From the NCBI GenBank assembly GCA_020726505.1, contig JAHLEZ010000018.1, forward strand, positions 930,001 to 994,000: 64,000 nucleotides of DNA. The letters are read 5' to 3'. The notes under the pieces are model-generated. The model was not told where the DNA came from. It was given only the letters and a program-made list of their open reading frames with translations, and made no database searches. Below, in pieces: positions 47,733 through 60,193 of this stretch. The stretch is from Leptodontidium sp. MPI-SDFR-AT-0119 (taxonomy: Eukaryota > Ascomycota > Leotiomycetes > Helotiales > Leptodontidiaceae). Every line of letters starts with the position of its first letter. Position 1 is the first letter of the stretch. Both the position numbers and the translations under genes were made by a program.

Positions 47733-50222
47733 ATGGACTCCCAAGAAAATCCTGAATCTGGTAGCAAGCCGCGGACTCCTAAGAAGCAAAGGTCGCATGT
47801 GAAGCCAGTCGAGCTGTTAGAAAATGTGTCAGGAGGTCGGGGAGCACACACCGCGGTCAGCGTCCTGGAGCCTGTGATGTCGATTGAACGTACCGACAAC
47901 AAAGAACGCCCGGAATACCGTATCGTGGCCTACTTCAAGCTCCAAGTCAAGATACATGCATTCGAAAAAGGGTCCGTAACCAATGGTATCAGAACATACA
48001 GAAAACGAGTTTAATTGACAAGAGGCGCAGGTACCGAAAGAAAAACGAGAAGCTGTTTGATTCCATATCACTTCGTTACCTCTACCACGGCTGTGAAAAG
48101 CATGAGGTTAAACCCCATGCGGACGGAATCGCTAAAGTCAAGGAAAATGAAGAGACCACGACCTCAAAATCGCTTGACGTGGGTGCTGAGGGAAACCCTC
48201 TAGCTGGAGGCGCTACCCCAACAATTGGCGTGCATGTAGCGCGTGACAACAAACTTGCGTATGAGCGAGATTCAAAGAGCTGGCGACGAGGTCTTTCCTT
48301 CGAGTCTTGTGAGTCAACAATTATGTCTTGGTCACATCGTACTCACAAGAATTAGATTCACCATGTGCCACTGGGGAATCGGGATGGAAAGGAAGCGCTC
48401 CCGTTAGAGGTGGGCGTCAGCATCACCACTTCCAAGTTCGATCTGACCATCACAATAATTCACGATGCAAATGCCGGAAATTCCTGGAGAAATCCACGTC
48501 GCTTTGCTCATTTCTTACTTCGAAAGAGGAAAACTGGTGCTACGATCGATGTGCTCATTGGTTTTGGCAGACTGAAGCTGCGCCGCACTTGTGGACACCA
48601 GAGACCTATGAAAGCTACACTACTCCGATAACGGTTACACGAATCATCCCTACCCAGCAAGTTGATGCCGCTTTCAAGGTGGGAGGATTCTGGAACGATT
48701 CCTTGTGGCATTGGCTGCATTTTGACTTCGTGGTTACTACACGCCTTCGAGAACTTGGGTGGAAGAAGTTTAAAAATTCTTTCAGCCACCACAGCTCAAA
48801 ACCTGCTGAAGTCCGTGTGAAGGAGGACTTTGGTTATCCAATCAAGCGTGACAGGATGACCTTCTGTCTTTGGTCTTGTCCCTCTCAAATATACTGGCCA
48901 GAATACCCAACGATGATACGGCAGGAGGTAGCCGATAAAGAGGTGAGACTGCTGAGATGCTCTAGTTCAAAAACATCGATGATTATGGCTGCTGACCAAT
49001 GTGGAAGGTGGCAAAACATGGACCGGTCGTTCAGAAAGTGCTAGATTCAAAGTGTTATTTCGAAAGAAAAAAAGTAGAGAAGGCAGAGAGAAGAACAAAA
49101 GAGAAAGAGGAGAGGGCAAAGGAGATAAAGGCAAATGCGAGATTGGCAAGGCTTGAGAAACACGAGGCTGAAAGGCATCCTGGACGAGATCACCACTATC
49201 GACATCACCACTATCGACATGAATATTCCTCCTCCGAGAGCAGGAGCAGAAGCCCCCATCCTGAAATCCTCATAACAAACGTTTGCCAGAGGGAAGATGC
49301 TTACTTTTCCCACCTACACTACAGACGTCTAGAAGCCGACCGAGACCTGGATTACAATGCAGATGACTCCGAACTCGAAGGAGGACGAGGAAGATCCAGG
49401 GTTCGAAATGAAAGGGGTAGAGTTCATCAGCAGCACATGCCAAATTACAATCACCGGGGTACAGCAAGATGGCAATGGTACCAGGGCCGTCTAGCACGAA
49501 GTCTTAGCTTTGATTCTTATTTAGCCGCATCCTGGTCAGAAGGAGGCTACATTTTGGCCGACCGCCATTTACGCCACCATTCACCTCGTGCCAGGACTCC
49601 TAGGCCTGGGAGTCGTAATAGCAGAAAAGGAGAAAAACTTACGGAGGAAGAGCGAATCCAGCAAACTGAGATGCAGAAGCTCGAAAGGGAAATCAGGGAG
49701 AAGAAGCGTAAGAACTACCTACGATATCTCTACAAACGGAGAAGCGAATTGGCCACGTCAGAGAGCGAATCCAGCACCCTTACTGATGGAAAGGAGACTC
49801 GAGCCTTCAAGTCTAACGAAGGAGACAACGACGACGCAGAAGACATGATCTGCCACCGTGAGATCACGTCGCCACCTCCCGAGATTCAGCAAGAGCAACA
49901 ATCGCGCAAATCTCAACGACACCACCACCAGGAAAGAACACAAAGTCATCATCTTCCCCCCAAGAGGGAGGCGGCAAGCCACAGGAGACATTCGTCGAGA
50001 ACACGCTCTCATCATTACCATCACGACCACGAAGGGCTTCAGAGGCGAGGCGGAAGCATCGTGCGTGTCCGTCCACTGCATCGTAGGAGGAGCCACTCGC
50101 CAGATTGTGCTCCGCGCCATGCATCAAGCTGGATGCATGGACCCAGATGGGTCACATACACAGTCCCTAAGTTTGAGCTCGGTAAGCACGTGAGGATTTG
50201 TCACCAGGAGCGAGAAAATTGA
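47733..50222 (+). CDS. Large uncharacterised protein with Arg/Ser/His-rich C-terminal half; one-base frameshift in first exon
   Basis: Exons 47733-48308, 48356-48942 and 49008-50222 are joined by 47- and 65-bp introns (the second with a CTGACC branch). The N-terminal part reads IVAYFKLQVKIHAFEKG, and after 47995 the homologous-looking frame (SLIDKRRRYRKKNEKLFDSI) continues one frame over. Supplying one missing base there makes all downstream exon phases consistent. The middle part has FKVGGFWNDSLWHWLHFDFVVTTRLREL and is otherwise unrecognised. The C-terminal 405 residues are extremely charged: a KKVEKAERRTKEKEE helix, HHYRHHHYRH, many SRS/RS pairs and basic tails, as in nuclear RNA-processing or scaffold proteins. 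Within 48365-48640 more than one frame is open, so that stretch is uncertain. It may be a pseudogene or contain a sequencing error. Confidence 0.6.
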
Positions 50223-51673
50223 TGAAATTCAAAAATGAGGAAAGAAGTCTCTTGTGTGTTTTGATTCCACTCGAAATTCGGCTTCAGAAAGGAAGCAGCC
50301 AAGTTTAGAAGGAAGGAAATGCGAATGGTGTGTTCATGAGGAAGGAGCACGTCTCTCGCATTACCCCGGAGTGGCAACCGGCGGTTGAAGTTACGTTGCC
50401 AAGGGTGCTGCAGAATGAATGGGGTGTAGGTTGCCGAGTGAGAGGTTTGTGTTGACGGGTGTGCCGTGGGGATTGAAGAGCGAGTGGGTGGTTGATGAGG
50501 AGGAGGCGACGCAGGGAGATGGGATGGAGGGTGCGGAGACGGGTGAGAAAGAAAGCAATTTGACATTTCAGAGGAGGAGGTGTTCATCTTCGGGGTGTGG
50601 GGACCTCCCCTTGGTGCTTTTTTCACGTGGTAATACTGTACAGTTGCTTACAGAAATCGGCTTCCCCTTTACACTTGCTAGAAAATTCTGCCCCACTTAC
50701 CAGAAGAGGCTAAGCGCAGTATCACGTGGCAATCGAGCCACAGCCCACTTTACCGACCCCAGGAATGGGAGTAAAAGTAGTGCGGCATTGAGGTGTCCGC
50801 GTGTGAGAGCGCTTTTATCATTAGCCAATCAGAATTTGGTTACCTTGGCCAATGAGAAGGCTTAAAAACACGTGATGGAACCCTTTTTCTCGTAGAATTG
50901 GCTCACGCTAGCGGGCAGGGGGGTCGGAGTGTAAACTGTGCTAGCCTAGTCAGCACACCCCGAAAGCTCCTCTCTTTAGTCTTAATATTCTTCTTAATCT
51001 TATACTACGTTAAGGTACTTGTTGTATATACTTCCAAATCAGTTACAAAGTACTAGCGTGCCTTGCTGAGGGGTGCCCTAGCCCCACTCCTCAGACTCCC
51101 CTCCCACCCCCCTTCTGGGAAGGGGGGTGAAGAGAGCCAGGAGGTACGAAGGTATAAGGAATCTAATTAGTCCACGTCAAATCGAAGTAAATAGTCCCGT
51201 GATAAAGCCCCGTTATACAACTACTAGCGTGTAGTAGTTATTATTAAGACCAAAACATGCAGGGCCAAGTGCACTAAGCAAACCAATAAAACACTAGCTT
51301 TAAATGCCCACCTAGAAGTGATATGGAAATCACATACAGATTTTGGTGTGGCATGCCTCGCGCCGCTGCGTTAAGCCCTCTCTTCAGTCGTACCTCCTTG
51401 CTTTCGGTAAAGGCTTCGCTTAATCAGCATGGTTTATTCTTGTCGCTAATAAGGAAGCTGAAGGAATTGGAGAGTGCGCTCAATTGGTCTGAATAGCCGC
51501 CGCCAGATTAACTCAGCCCCGCTATCAGGAAGCAGTTTGATTCTCCTCGGTCGACACATCCTGCAGTCTCAAAGGAGTTCCGAAACTTCCTGCTCTACTT
51601 CTATACACTTTTCGCAAACACATCGCAGAAGTGTTCGCTCTGCGAGCGGTGTCCAACTGTCTATTCATCGGTC
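50223..51673. other. Intergenic region
   Basis: 50420-50865 has a + strand open frame without domain signals and probably is not coding. 50900-51320 looks like decayed repeat DNA: a tract rich in C runs at about 51060-51130, then AT-rich sequence with the short inverted motif ctactagcgtgtagtag near 51220. 51350-51670 is the upstream flank of the next gene. Confidence 0.4.
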
Positions 51674-54657
51674 ATGGATGATTTTGGCCGGCGCGCGGCT
51701 GCGTCTGCGGCTGCGTCTGCGGCCGCCGAAAATAGACTGCGTTTTCCTGAGAGTGCAGATGCTGATGCTTTGCCAGCGGATACAGGCACTAGAAGAAATA
51801 GTCGTGATAATGACTCCTGGTTCTTCGATGATGAAGATAGCCTGGGCCCACCGGGTAGGGATTTCATCCTCAGGAACGATTCGGTCGAACGCCCACCGGA
51901 TATGGATTTCATCCTCAGGGATGATTCGGTCGAACAATACTCTCCAAAATTACTTGCAGCGATAGTAAATCCAACCACTAATTCGAGTAGTCGACCGCGA
52001 GCATCATCTTTCCCCTTGACATTTAGAAAAAATGGTACCTTCAACAGAAAGTCTCGTCCTTCTGTAGATCCCTTTGCAGCCTGGGATGACTCTGCGCTAT
52101 ACAACAGATATCACACTGTCATGCCGGTGGACGATGAGTCAATCCTCAAGCTTGATATCGAGAAGCTGCGAGTAGCTGTACGAAGGACGGAGATGACGGA
52201 CAGACCTGCAGCCTCGGAAGATCTCGTGGAGCAATTCAGCGACCAAGACACCTCGACAAGGTCATCTTCACCCTGGGAGCAACGGGACACCTCCAACCCA
52301 GTTACCCCAGCGATTGACCGGAGCGAATTGGATTGGAGGGGTCCAGAGACAGCTGGAGGGGAGTGGAGTGGAAAAGTAGAGGCTCCCAACGTTGGCCTGG
52401 ACGAGAGTTCTGTTTCACGACTACCACCTCACCCAAGTGGTGGTAATTTAGCGGCAGGCCGATTTGAGAAGCCTATCAAATACTTCCGAGAGCTGAGCGA
52501 GCTTGGCTGTAGGGTATACGAGAATTCTCTGTTCCATAAATACATTGTCAGTAATGCTTTGGTGATCAAAGATACCTGAAGAAAGCATGCTCATCATCAT
52601 CATCATAGGACGGAACAAAATATCGGTCTTTCGATGGCAAGATCACGTTCGAGGTTCCATTTATCGAGAATTCATCGATTGGACTATCTACATGGACGGA
52701 AATACTCGCTTTCTGTAGCGAGGTCACAAATGCCGCAAATACACAAGGGAGTGCACTTCAAGGGAGTCTAGAGAGGCCACACGTTGCTGCTTATGAGATG
52801 TACGACCGAGTCCTCGCCCAGTTGACGCATCTCATCGAATGCCGAAACATCATCTCCGGGGTCTGGGAAAACATCAAGTTGATGAAAAAAGCGCAATACT
52901 GCGCCGACTTCATCTCCTTGCTTATTTTGGACCGAACACGGCGCAATGTAGCGAGACTCGTTCGAATCGAATGCAGCACAATCGAAAAACTGACGACGGA
53001 GTTTGAATCTTGTCTCTTTCGAACAGTATGCGATAAGCCGGAAATGGTCTTGGCTGGGAATGTGAAGACCTATGCAAAGGATGTGTCGACAACATGTCGA
53101 CAATTCCTGACTGACCTCGGCTTGGAACCCCAGGGCATTGACATGGAGGACCTGTGGCGTTGTACAGTTCACTTACTAGACATGGCTGCGGTCTCTTATG
53201 CTGGTACCCATACGCACGGTCTTGGCAATGAAAGTGTAGCAGCAGTGGTGCTTCCAGGACCGTTCTTTGAAACGCAGTACTACATATTCCGCCGGAGGAA
53301 GTTCTCCTGTCTCGGTAACTTCTTAGGTAGTCAAGAAGCTTGGGTACTTGAAGATGTCGGTAACTGGTTCTCGGACATACCAAATTATTTCCCGGATCTG
53401 GTCCAAGTTAGAGAACCCCCCCCCTTGTACCTATCCGCCGACGCGGTGACCTTTGGGGATATCTGGGGCCCAATGTGGAAATCGAGCATGGTCGGCAATG
53501 AGGTCGACATTGTCAGATACAATGTCGGAGGCGGTGCTATAATCCCGTGGAACTTACCGTCACTAAATGCGGTACAGGTCAAAAAGGGCGAAGTCTTCTG
53601 TCACTGGATGGCAAATAACGGGGAATGTGAGATCGAAAGTCGCGCTGTCTCGACGAACTTTCTTGAAAGTGATGTTCTTCTTATTGGAGCGCCCATTCAG
53701 TTGAAACCCAACAATATGTGTAATGTTAGCTCGGTTGAGGTCAGGGAGCAATTGAGGAACAGCGAATCCATCTCTCAACTGGGAACCGCAAGGGCGCGCT
53801 GGGAGCAAGAAAATCGGACAATTACTTCGGCAGTTACTCCACCCCACATGAGCCTTGGATATCAGCAGGGATGGAAATTAAGAGAGGGACGATCCATGAA
53901 CAATTCATTCATTGAGAACTGGATGAACCATCCTGAAAGTCGCTCTGTTAGAAGTCTAGAGCTGCGATTGGGGCTCGAGGTTTCAACATGCACATACAAT
54001 GCCCGCAGGGTACGAGTGATAGAGGTTTTTCAGACAAACACCATGCTGAATCACTTGCGAGATACTTCCCTGAAGTGGAAGACCAAGCATCAGGAGGCAA
54101 GTTTCTTTCGTGCACTTCTGAAGGCTAACCATAAAGCATTCGGAGATCTATATGAGTCAGATCGAAGCTGGCAACCTGAACTTGGCAATGCCATCTCCTG
54201 TGGTCTGAACATGCTACAGTACACTGGCAAGACTAAAGATGATGAATTGCAACTCTTCTGGGTGCCAGAGCGTAATCAACCCGGAGTATGCGTCACTCTT
54301 CGTGCGGATGATATCACGTGGATAGGCTTTTTAGAGGAAACCCTTAGCAGTGGTGTAATGGCGGTTCTGGAGAATAGGTGTCTGGAGCTACCACCTCTCA
54401 CCAGAGTAAGCAGAGACACCTTCAACCGGATTCAGAACAAGCCCGTGCTACAGACAGCCATCCATCTGAATGATGCCCGTGTCCCGAAGTCTCTTCAAGG
54501 CGAGTTGAAGTCTTCCTATGAAAGTCTTGCTGCTGATGATGTCTCAACACTTTATCACTCCCGAGCTCTCAAAGTTCCATTAGTCATGGGACGGCGATCT
54601 CTAGCCCTGAACCAGCTCGAGTCCCTGTGTACAAGCTCTAATCTTTGCGACAAATAG
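51674..54657 (+). CDS. Large uncharacterised protein, 962 residues
   Basis: Two exons, 51674-52513 and 52609-54657, around a 95-bp intron with GTATAC donor; the acceptor follows a run of cat triplets. The N-terminal 250 residues are disordered: Ala-rich at first (RRAAASAAASAAAENR), with a near-duplicated unit FILRNDSVERPPDMDFILRD. From ~280 on the protein is globular (DGTKYRSFDGKITFEVPFIE). It has a helical block resembling a signalling-protein linker and a central region with SADAVTFGDIWGPMWK, then GGGAIIPWNLP and KKGEVFCHWM. No catalytic motif or membrane span is recognised. Proteins with the FGDIWGP signature are, to my memory, common uncharacterised proteins in Leotiomycetes; unchecked. 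The reading frame continues one frame over after the stop (next entry), so the C-terminus may be longer. Confidence 0.65.
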
Positions 54658-54659
54658 GG

Positions 54660-55217
54660 AGATATCGCGAGAACCGAAACCCCGAATCTGAATATAAGGG
54701 TTATTGGCCTATAAAGTATGTGGAAATGGGTGACATATTCTCTTTTGGTCCCAGGGGTCGTCTAGAGACCATTGCAAGACTCGGTGCAGGTTCTCGGAAA
54801 GATCAAATTCTGGCAGTTTGGCGCCATCCCAACGGTCCCAAAGACATAATGCTCGGCATACAGCACACACTCCGACAGACAGCACATGACATGCCTGTAC
54901 TAGGAAGGCTTGTCAACAGACCTCCACCTCCATCGCAGCATCACGAAGTCGGGCAGGACAGCATAGACAAAGAAAGCGACACCGAACCGGTGCACTTTCA
55001 TATCGTGAGTGCCACGAGCCGAACGGTACCTCACAGTCATACTCCCTATCGTCCCCAACGCGCCCGCGGCCGCTCAAACTCAGGTATCGAGCCTCTTAGA
55101 CCATATGAGCCTGGAAATAATGGAGCTGCTATTCCTAGAAGTATGGACGCCAATAATAAACAACAGCTGTCCGAGACTTTGATTGCCGGAAGGAATGTTT
55201 TGCGAGAGGTTCAATAG
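54660..55217 (+). CDS. Probable C-terminal continuation of the preceding gene
   Basis: This frame, open through the stop of the previous gene, reads RYRENRNPESEYKGYWPIKYVEMGD and then SFGPRGRLETIARLGAGS, protein-like and without a sensible ATG at its start. A 29-nt GT-AG segment at about 54630-54658 would join the two frames in phase but is shorter than normal fungal introns. A frameshift is the alternative. The tail is Pro/His/Ser-rich and ends GRNVLREVQ. Treat it as part of the same gene unless transcripts show otherwise. Confidence 0.45.
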   Translation, partial: RYRENRNPESEYKGYWPIKYVEMGDIFSFGPRGRLETIARLGAGSRKDQILAVWRHPNGPKDIMLGIQHTLRQTAHDMPVLGRLVNRPPPPSQHHEVGQDSIDKESDTEPVHFHIVSATSRTVPHSHTPYRPQRARGRSNSGIEPLRPYEPGNNGAAIPRSMDANNKQQLSETLIAGRNVLREVQ

Positions 55218-55299
55218 ATTCGACTGTGATATCAGTGGAATTGGGGTGGAGTACAGGGGACTCTTCGCGGGCTTGCAGACTTGCAAAGTGAAAGATGAC

Positions 55300-56335
55300 A
55301 AGAGGAGGAGAATATACTAAGTGAGAATTGAATCTCAGAAGGGGGCATGGGCTCGTTTGCTAGGTGGGGCTGAGAATCTTCAAGCGAGTGTGGAGGGTTA
55401 GCCGATTTTGCAAGCGGCTGTAAGACGCGGCCGCTCTTATCGTAGTTTATAAAGTTTGAGTGGGAGGGGGTGAGGTGGGGGATTGGGGGTTTAGCCTTTA
55501 GTTATACTTGCAAAGTGCCTGTAAATAAGTACTAATATTCCCTTGCTTTATTAAATATCTTTGTTTTGCTTTCGAGTCGTGGTGGCTTCGGCAGGACGTA
55601 AGTTTAACTTAAATTTAAATCCCCGTATCTTTAAAATGTCCCCTTATTATTTGTGTGTCTTTGTCGAGACCGGAGAGATAACGCTAATAGAGCGATTTTG
55701 ATGTTTCCCTCCACGACTTGCATTTATCTCGTAGTATATATCGTTTCCGATCCACTTTACTAGCTTCTGGCCTTCATTATCTTAGTAAGTACGATACCCG
55801 GTATATTTTACTGCCTATTGTTTTTTAGGTGGTTTTAAATTTACTTAATATTATAAGGGCGAACGGGTACGCAAGTCGGATATACAGTTGAGTCTTGAAA
55901 GTTAAAGCTTACTTTATTAATAAAATCTACTAACTTAGTAAGCTTTAATAAATTAAAGTATGTAATTCGTGAGTAGAAATAATACGTTAGTCTTAAAGTT
56001 GTGTAAAGGACTATTAAGGATTAATCTTCGTTAAGTTAACAAATATAAAGAGCGAGAATTATATTTAAAGAAAGAATTATAAGTGATTTACAGGCTATCG
56101 TTTACAAATCGATGGCATACAAATCTAAGAGCAGGGCGTTAATATATTATTTACTTATATTTACACTTATGAATTTAGTTTATTTTCGAAATAAGTTTAC
56201 TTATTTATTTATTAATTAATAATTTGATTAACTCTTTTATTATTCTTTTTTAATAATCTCTTTTCTCTTATTTGCGAAGCGCTTTTCGACGTCTTTTAAT
56301 TGTGACGCTTGCTCTGTAAAGACAGCAATCACGTG
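55300..56335. repeat. AT-rich RIP block, left flank of gypsy elements
   Basis: No gene. Composition falls sharply after about 55500, and stops occur in all frames. No terminal repeats could be paired. Confidence 0.5.
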
Positions 56336-56536
56336 TGATAGCGGCCTCACATATTAATACACGACATATAAAGATAACAAGAGTCTCTTAGAATCTACAA
56401 CTAAGTAAGAAAGAAGGTAAGGAGAGAAGAGCTTTATATATAAAGGGGAAGCACTATAAGGCCAATTCATCTTAGTAAAGATTAGTTAGCTGGCATACTA
56501 GAAATGAGGCTCTAAGCGCTTTTAACCGTTATATCA
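56336..56536 (-). repeat. LTR of a minus-strand Ty3/gypsy element
   Basis: In minus orientation it begins TGATATAACGG and ends GCTATCA. It directly follows the polypurine tract, seen on + as a C-rich run at 56537-56559, and the pol stop codon. No second LTR was found in the window. Confidence 0.6.
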
Positions 56537-56559
56537 CCCCCCCCCCACCCCCCCCCCCC

Positions 56560-57012
56560 TCTTAAAAAAGCTCGTCCTCGAGCGTTAGTTCATTTCCTTA
56601 TTACTATTAAGGTTATCGTAGTCGTTAATACTATCTTCTCACGCTTTAATTTATTTAGGTAACTTAGCGAGGGGTCTTACTTGCTTAGGGTAACTAAAGT
56701 AAAAATCCCTAACTTTATACGAAGTATACTTAAGGTCGGATACATCGTATTAATCTAAATTAACGTCTTAATTAAGTTAAGTAATACGATAAGAAAAAGT
56801 CTTACTCTTATTATAATAAGTAAATACTTTTTTTAATTCCTATTTGTCGTTACTAATAATATTGTTATAGTGTAACCAAAACAGGGAGCAAGGAGAATTC
56901 GTTCAATTAACTAAAACTTATAGAGGCAAGTTTCTCGAGGATATATGCCTTTAAGAGGTATGCATAGTGTGGTAGCGCGGGCAGGCACGACCGTTCCCTG
57001 ACATTGCCCCCC
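56560..57012 (-). mobile_element. RIP-mutated Ty3/gypsy pol C-terminus (chromodomain tail)
   Basis: On the minus strand the region ends with the characteristic gypsy C-terminal ELTLEDELF in one frame (stop at about 56563). In the adjacent frame it carries the chromodomain-tail peptide YTSYKVRDFYFSYPKQVRPL then AKLPK. A second LTR-like start (TGTCAGGGAACGG on minus) preceded by a purine run lies at about 57002-57012. So more than one gypsy element is patched together here. Confidence 0.65.
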
Positions 57013-58330
57013 CTCTTATACATAACCGCCTTAGTTATAGTCGGGTAGGTAAACAAAGAATATTACGCCCTTAAGCTTAAGAAAAACCAACCTATCACCG
57101 TAGTGGCGCCGTGGCAAAACAAGCGACCTACTTATCTTCGTCGTCTCATATATAATTGTTATCGTTATAATTATCCGAACTACTATTTAATTTCATCGCC
57201 GTTTTGCTTATATTAATATAATTCTTTAAGTTTATAGCGTTTGATATTGCAATGCTTTCTCGAGTATATAAATTTACCTTCTTATTTTATTAAGGTTATT
57301 TAATTTTACTATTTTTCTCAACACCTCTTAGTGTATTTATGTGCGTATTTAAGCTTAGACCGCCTAGGATTTACTTGCCGCCGCCTTAAGAGGAACTAAA
57401 CATTTATAAAGCTATATGTAATAGTTTAAAGGGTACGAACTTTTCTTTGTTAAGAATATTATAGTAAGTGACTTTTTTATTTCACGCCTTAGGTTTTTGG
57501 TCTTTGTATTACCTATTTTAACGGCTTTATATTATTTAGATTAGTATTAAGCCGTTGTATTTTACGTAGATATTAATGTTTTTAAACTCGTAGTTTTAAA
57601 GAGCGGTCAAGAAATAATAATAAAAAAGCCTTAAGTCGGCTAAGGTAACGTCCTCTTCGAAGCAAAACTAATTATGCGAGTAAGTGAAGAATGCGATTAT
57701 ATTATAAGTAGTAGGTTTAATCTTTAGTCTAACTTTTGCGCCTTTTTAATAATAAAATAATAGTCGCTTTAAGCTTAGCTATTATGCCGTTTTCTTTGAT
57801 TTTGCTATTAGGGTCTTTTCTTTATTAGTATAAGTATCACGCTAAAAGTAGCCACATGAGATTCTAGAGTCGGCTAAGGCTTGTAGCTTTTTAGTAGGTT
57901 TAGTAGATTTTATAATAAAGGTATTTTAATTAGAAAAGAAAATGTGTGCGAGGAACTCGTTTTGCGTAAGATTAGCCCACGACGTTGCATATTTAATAAG
58001 GTCGTTAATACCCGATCTTAAGAATTTAATATTTTTCGTCGTAAGGTCCTCGATTCTTTTAATAACGTAACGTTTATATGCCTCGTTGTCGTGCAAAAGG
58101 TCTCTCCAATCGACGGCCGGCATGGCTCTTCTAGTGGCTGCAACGTGTTGGCAAAAGAGTGTCTAATTTCTAGGAGGGAGCTCCTGTCTGCAACTGCCCC
58201 TACAACTAACTGGCCTGCTTACGTAGGCTAGGCACGTGCGCATACCTGTGTTGCACGACACTCGTTATATAAGGTGTCTTCTTATAAATTATATTCTCTC
58301 GAAGCCTAAGTAAGATCTTTTAGTATATCG
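57013..58330 (-). mobile_element. RIP-mutated retroelement remnant, possible gag start
   Basis: Mostly unreadable. A 65-codon minus-strand frame at 58123-57926 (MPAVDWRDLLHDNEAYKRYV) looks like the start of a gypsy gag protein. The less AT-rich 58130-58260 may be its leader or LTR end. The element would run toward 57000 and be heavily deleted. Confidence 0.45.
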
Positions 58331-58539
58331 TTAGCGAATAGGTTGGGGAATAGTTCGGGGATTAGGTCGGGAATTAGGTTAGGGCTTAAATATCTTAATC
58401 GCAAGTATTATTAAAATAGCCTTATTACGAATATAGCTTAATACGTTATAAATTATAATTACTCTCAATAAAAAGCTTGAAGGGATAAAGCTTTTAGTTT
58501 CTTATACCCTTTATTAATCCTTACTCGTTTATATTAATA

Positions 58540-59926
58540 CTTAACGATGGATTTTACTAAGCTTTTAATTAATAAGAAGGGTTATAACTTTAGTATAGTA
58601 ATTATTAACTACTTGTTTAAAAACCTAGTTTTTATTCCTTATAATAATACTATTACGGCGAAAAGTATAATTATTCTCTTTTTTATTTATTAGACTTATT
58701 AATTTAATATATTAGACTTATTACTTTAATATATTAGACTTAATTATCTTAAATCGTGCCCTTAATTCGTTTTTTACCGTTCAGAAAAAGTATTGCCAAA
58801 TCCTAGGCATTAAGGTTAAGCTTACGACGGCGTATAACTTAAATATTAACGATTAAACGAAGATAATAAACTAATATATTAAGTAACGGCTTTGTCCTTT
58901 TTACTATTATTACTAAGATAATTAAAGTAACCTCTTATTAATTATAAATTTCGCTTAATTAACCTTACTATACGAGTCCTTCGGTAACCTGTCCCTTTTT
59001 TAATTACTTAATAACGTTAAGCCAAAGACTTCTTAGGACCTCGTAAATCTCGAACCCTTAGCTATAACCACGAAAAAACTTAACCGCGAGAAAGTACTTT
59101 AAGTTACCTTACGTATAAAGGAGGTTATTAAGGTTATATAATCGTTCTTAAAGGATTAATAAGAGAAAATAAAATAATTAATAAATTATAGGCGACGCGC
59201 CATCGATTAAGATATTAGTAACTTAATTATAATTAATACGCCAAACTAAAACGTTAACTAACCCTTAAAAAGTTATTTAATAAGTAGTACAGCCTTATTA
59301 AGGTGCTTGTTAAAGAAAGAGAGAGTTAAAGAGTTAAACTCTTAAAGGACTAATTAATTTATCCCGTCTTTCACTCGTACTCGATTTATAAATATATTAA
59401 TTACCCCTTATTTAAACAAGCCAGGGCTACGCCGGTACTTATTTAGCTATTACCTAAGTAAAATAAGTGAAAAATTAAAAGTATCCTCGGCTCTAAGGTT
59501 ATACGAAATAAGCTATTTTATCGTATTAAATGGCTAGGCGCTAACGAAAATTTAAAGTAGTACCCGTGCTTAAACACTATAATAGCTTCGTATATAATTA
59601 AACGGTTTTACTTAAAGTATCTTAATGCTAAAGGCTTACTAAGAGCCCTCTTAAAATAACTAAAGGCATATAATACTAGTATTAATAACTATAACAACTT
59701 AAAGGACGATACGACTATAATTATAACTACGCGAACACTGTGACGATTGCACTCTAGACAAGTAATATCAAGACAGTACTCTCATTCTTAGGACAATAGA
59801 TACAGAAGAAGGACAGCTGTAGCTGACCCCTATATCCTCAAAGCTGAAACACTAGCCCCTAAACACGTGACGTCAGCACCAAGACCGTCACAAACACAGT
59901 TTTTCGAAGGGGGGGTAGGGGGGGAA
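58540..59926 (+). mobile_element. RIP-mutated Ty3/gypsy integrase with chromodomain
   Basis: The + strand reads as a gypsy integrase: DFTKLLINKKGYNFSIVII at about 58551, then CQILGIKVKLTTAYN near 58790-58840 and a degraded QTEIVNQYI region. A chromodomain follows at about 59470-59640 (SKVIRNKLFYRIKWLGANEN, then YLKYLNAKGLLRAL). Purine runs at 59908-59924 form the polypurine tract. Upstream RT and gag are missing, so this is a truncated copy in opposite orientation to the gypsy remnants on its left. Confidence 0.8.
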
Positions 59927-60193
59927 TATTACGACCCGAAACCACCTATAACGAACTTAATAAGTAAATAACGGGCGACTAGCCAGCGACGGCGCTAGGC
60001 TTGATTAAGAAGATTAAGTAGCGACTGCGCTAGCCTCGATTGAGGCGCCACCTCTTATATTTATACTCGAGCTCTCTTTTACTAGAAGCTCTCCTTTTCT
60101 CCTTGTCTTTTCTTCATAATTCTAAGCGTAGCTTTAGGCCTAAATACAAAGCTAGAGTCAACTCGCCGTATCAACCTATTACCAGCCGTAACA
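59927..60193 (+). repeat. 3' LTR of the + strand gypsy element
   Basis: 267 bp directly after the polypurine tract. It begins TATTACGACCC (probably TGTTAC before RIP) and ends CCAGCCGTAACA, so the ends are inverted copies. No matching 5' LTR in the window. Confidence 0.7.

Noticed and set aside
50419..50865. 148-codon + strand ORF
   Set aside because: No domain and odd Glu/Gly/Arg composition; follows directly on the previous gene's 3' end and lies opposite another chance ORF.
58334..58378. Telomere-associated sequence
   Set aside because: Only one TTAGGG unit and no array; more likely retroelement leader.
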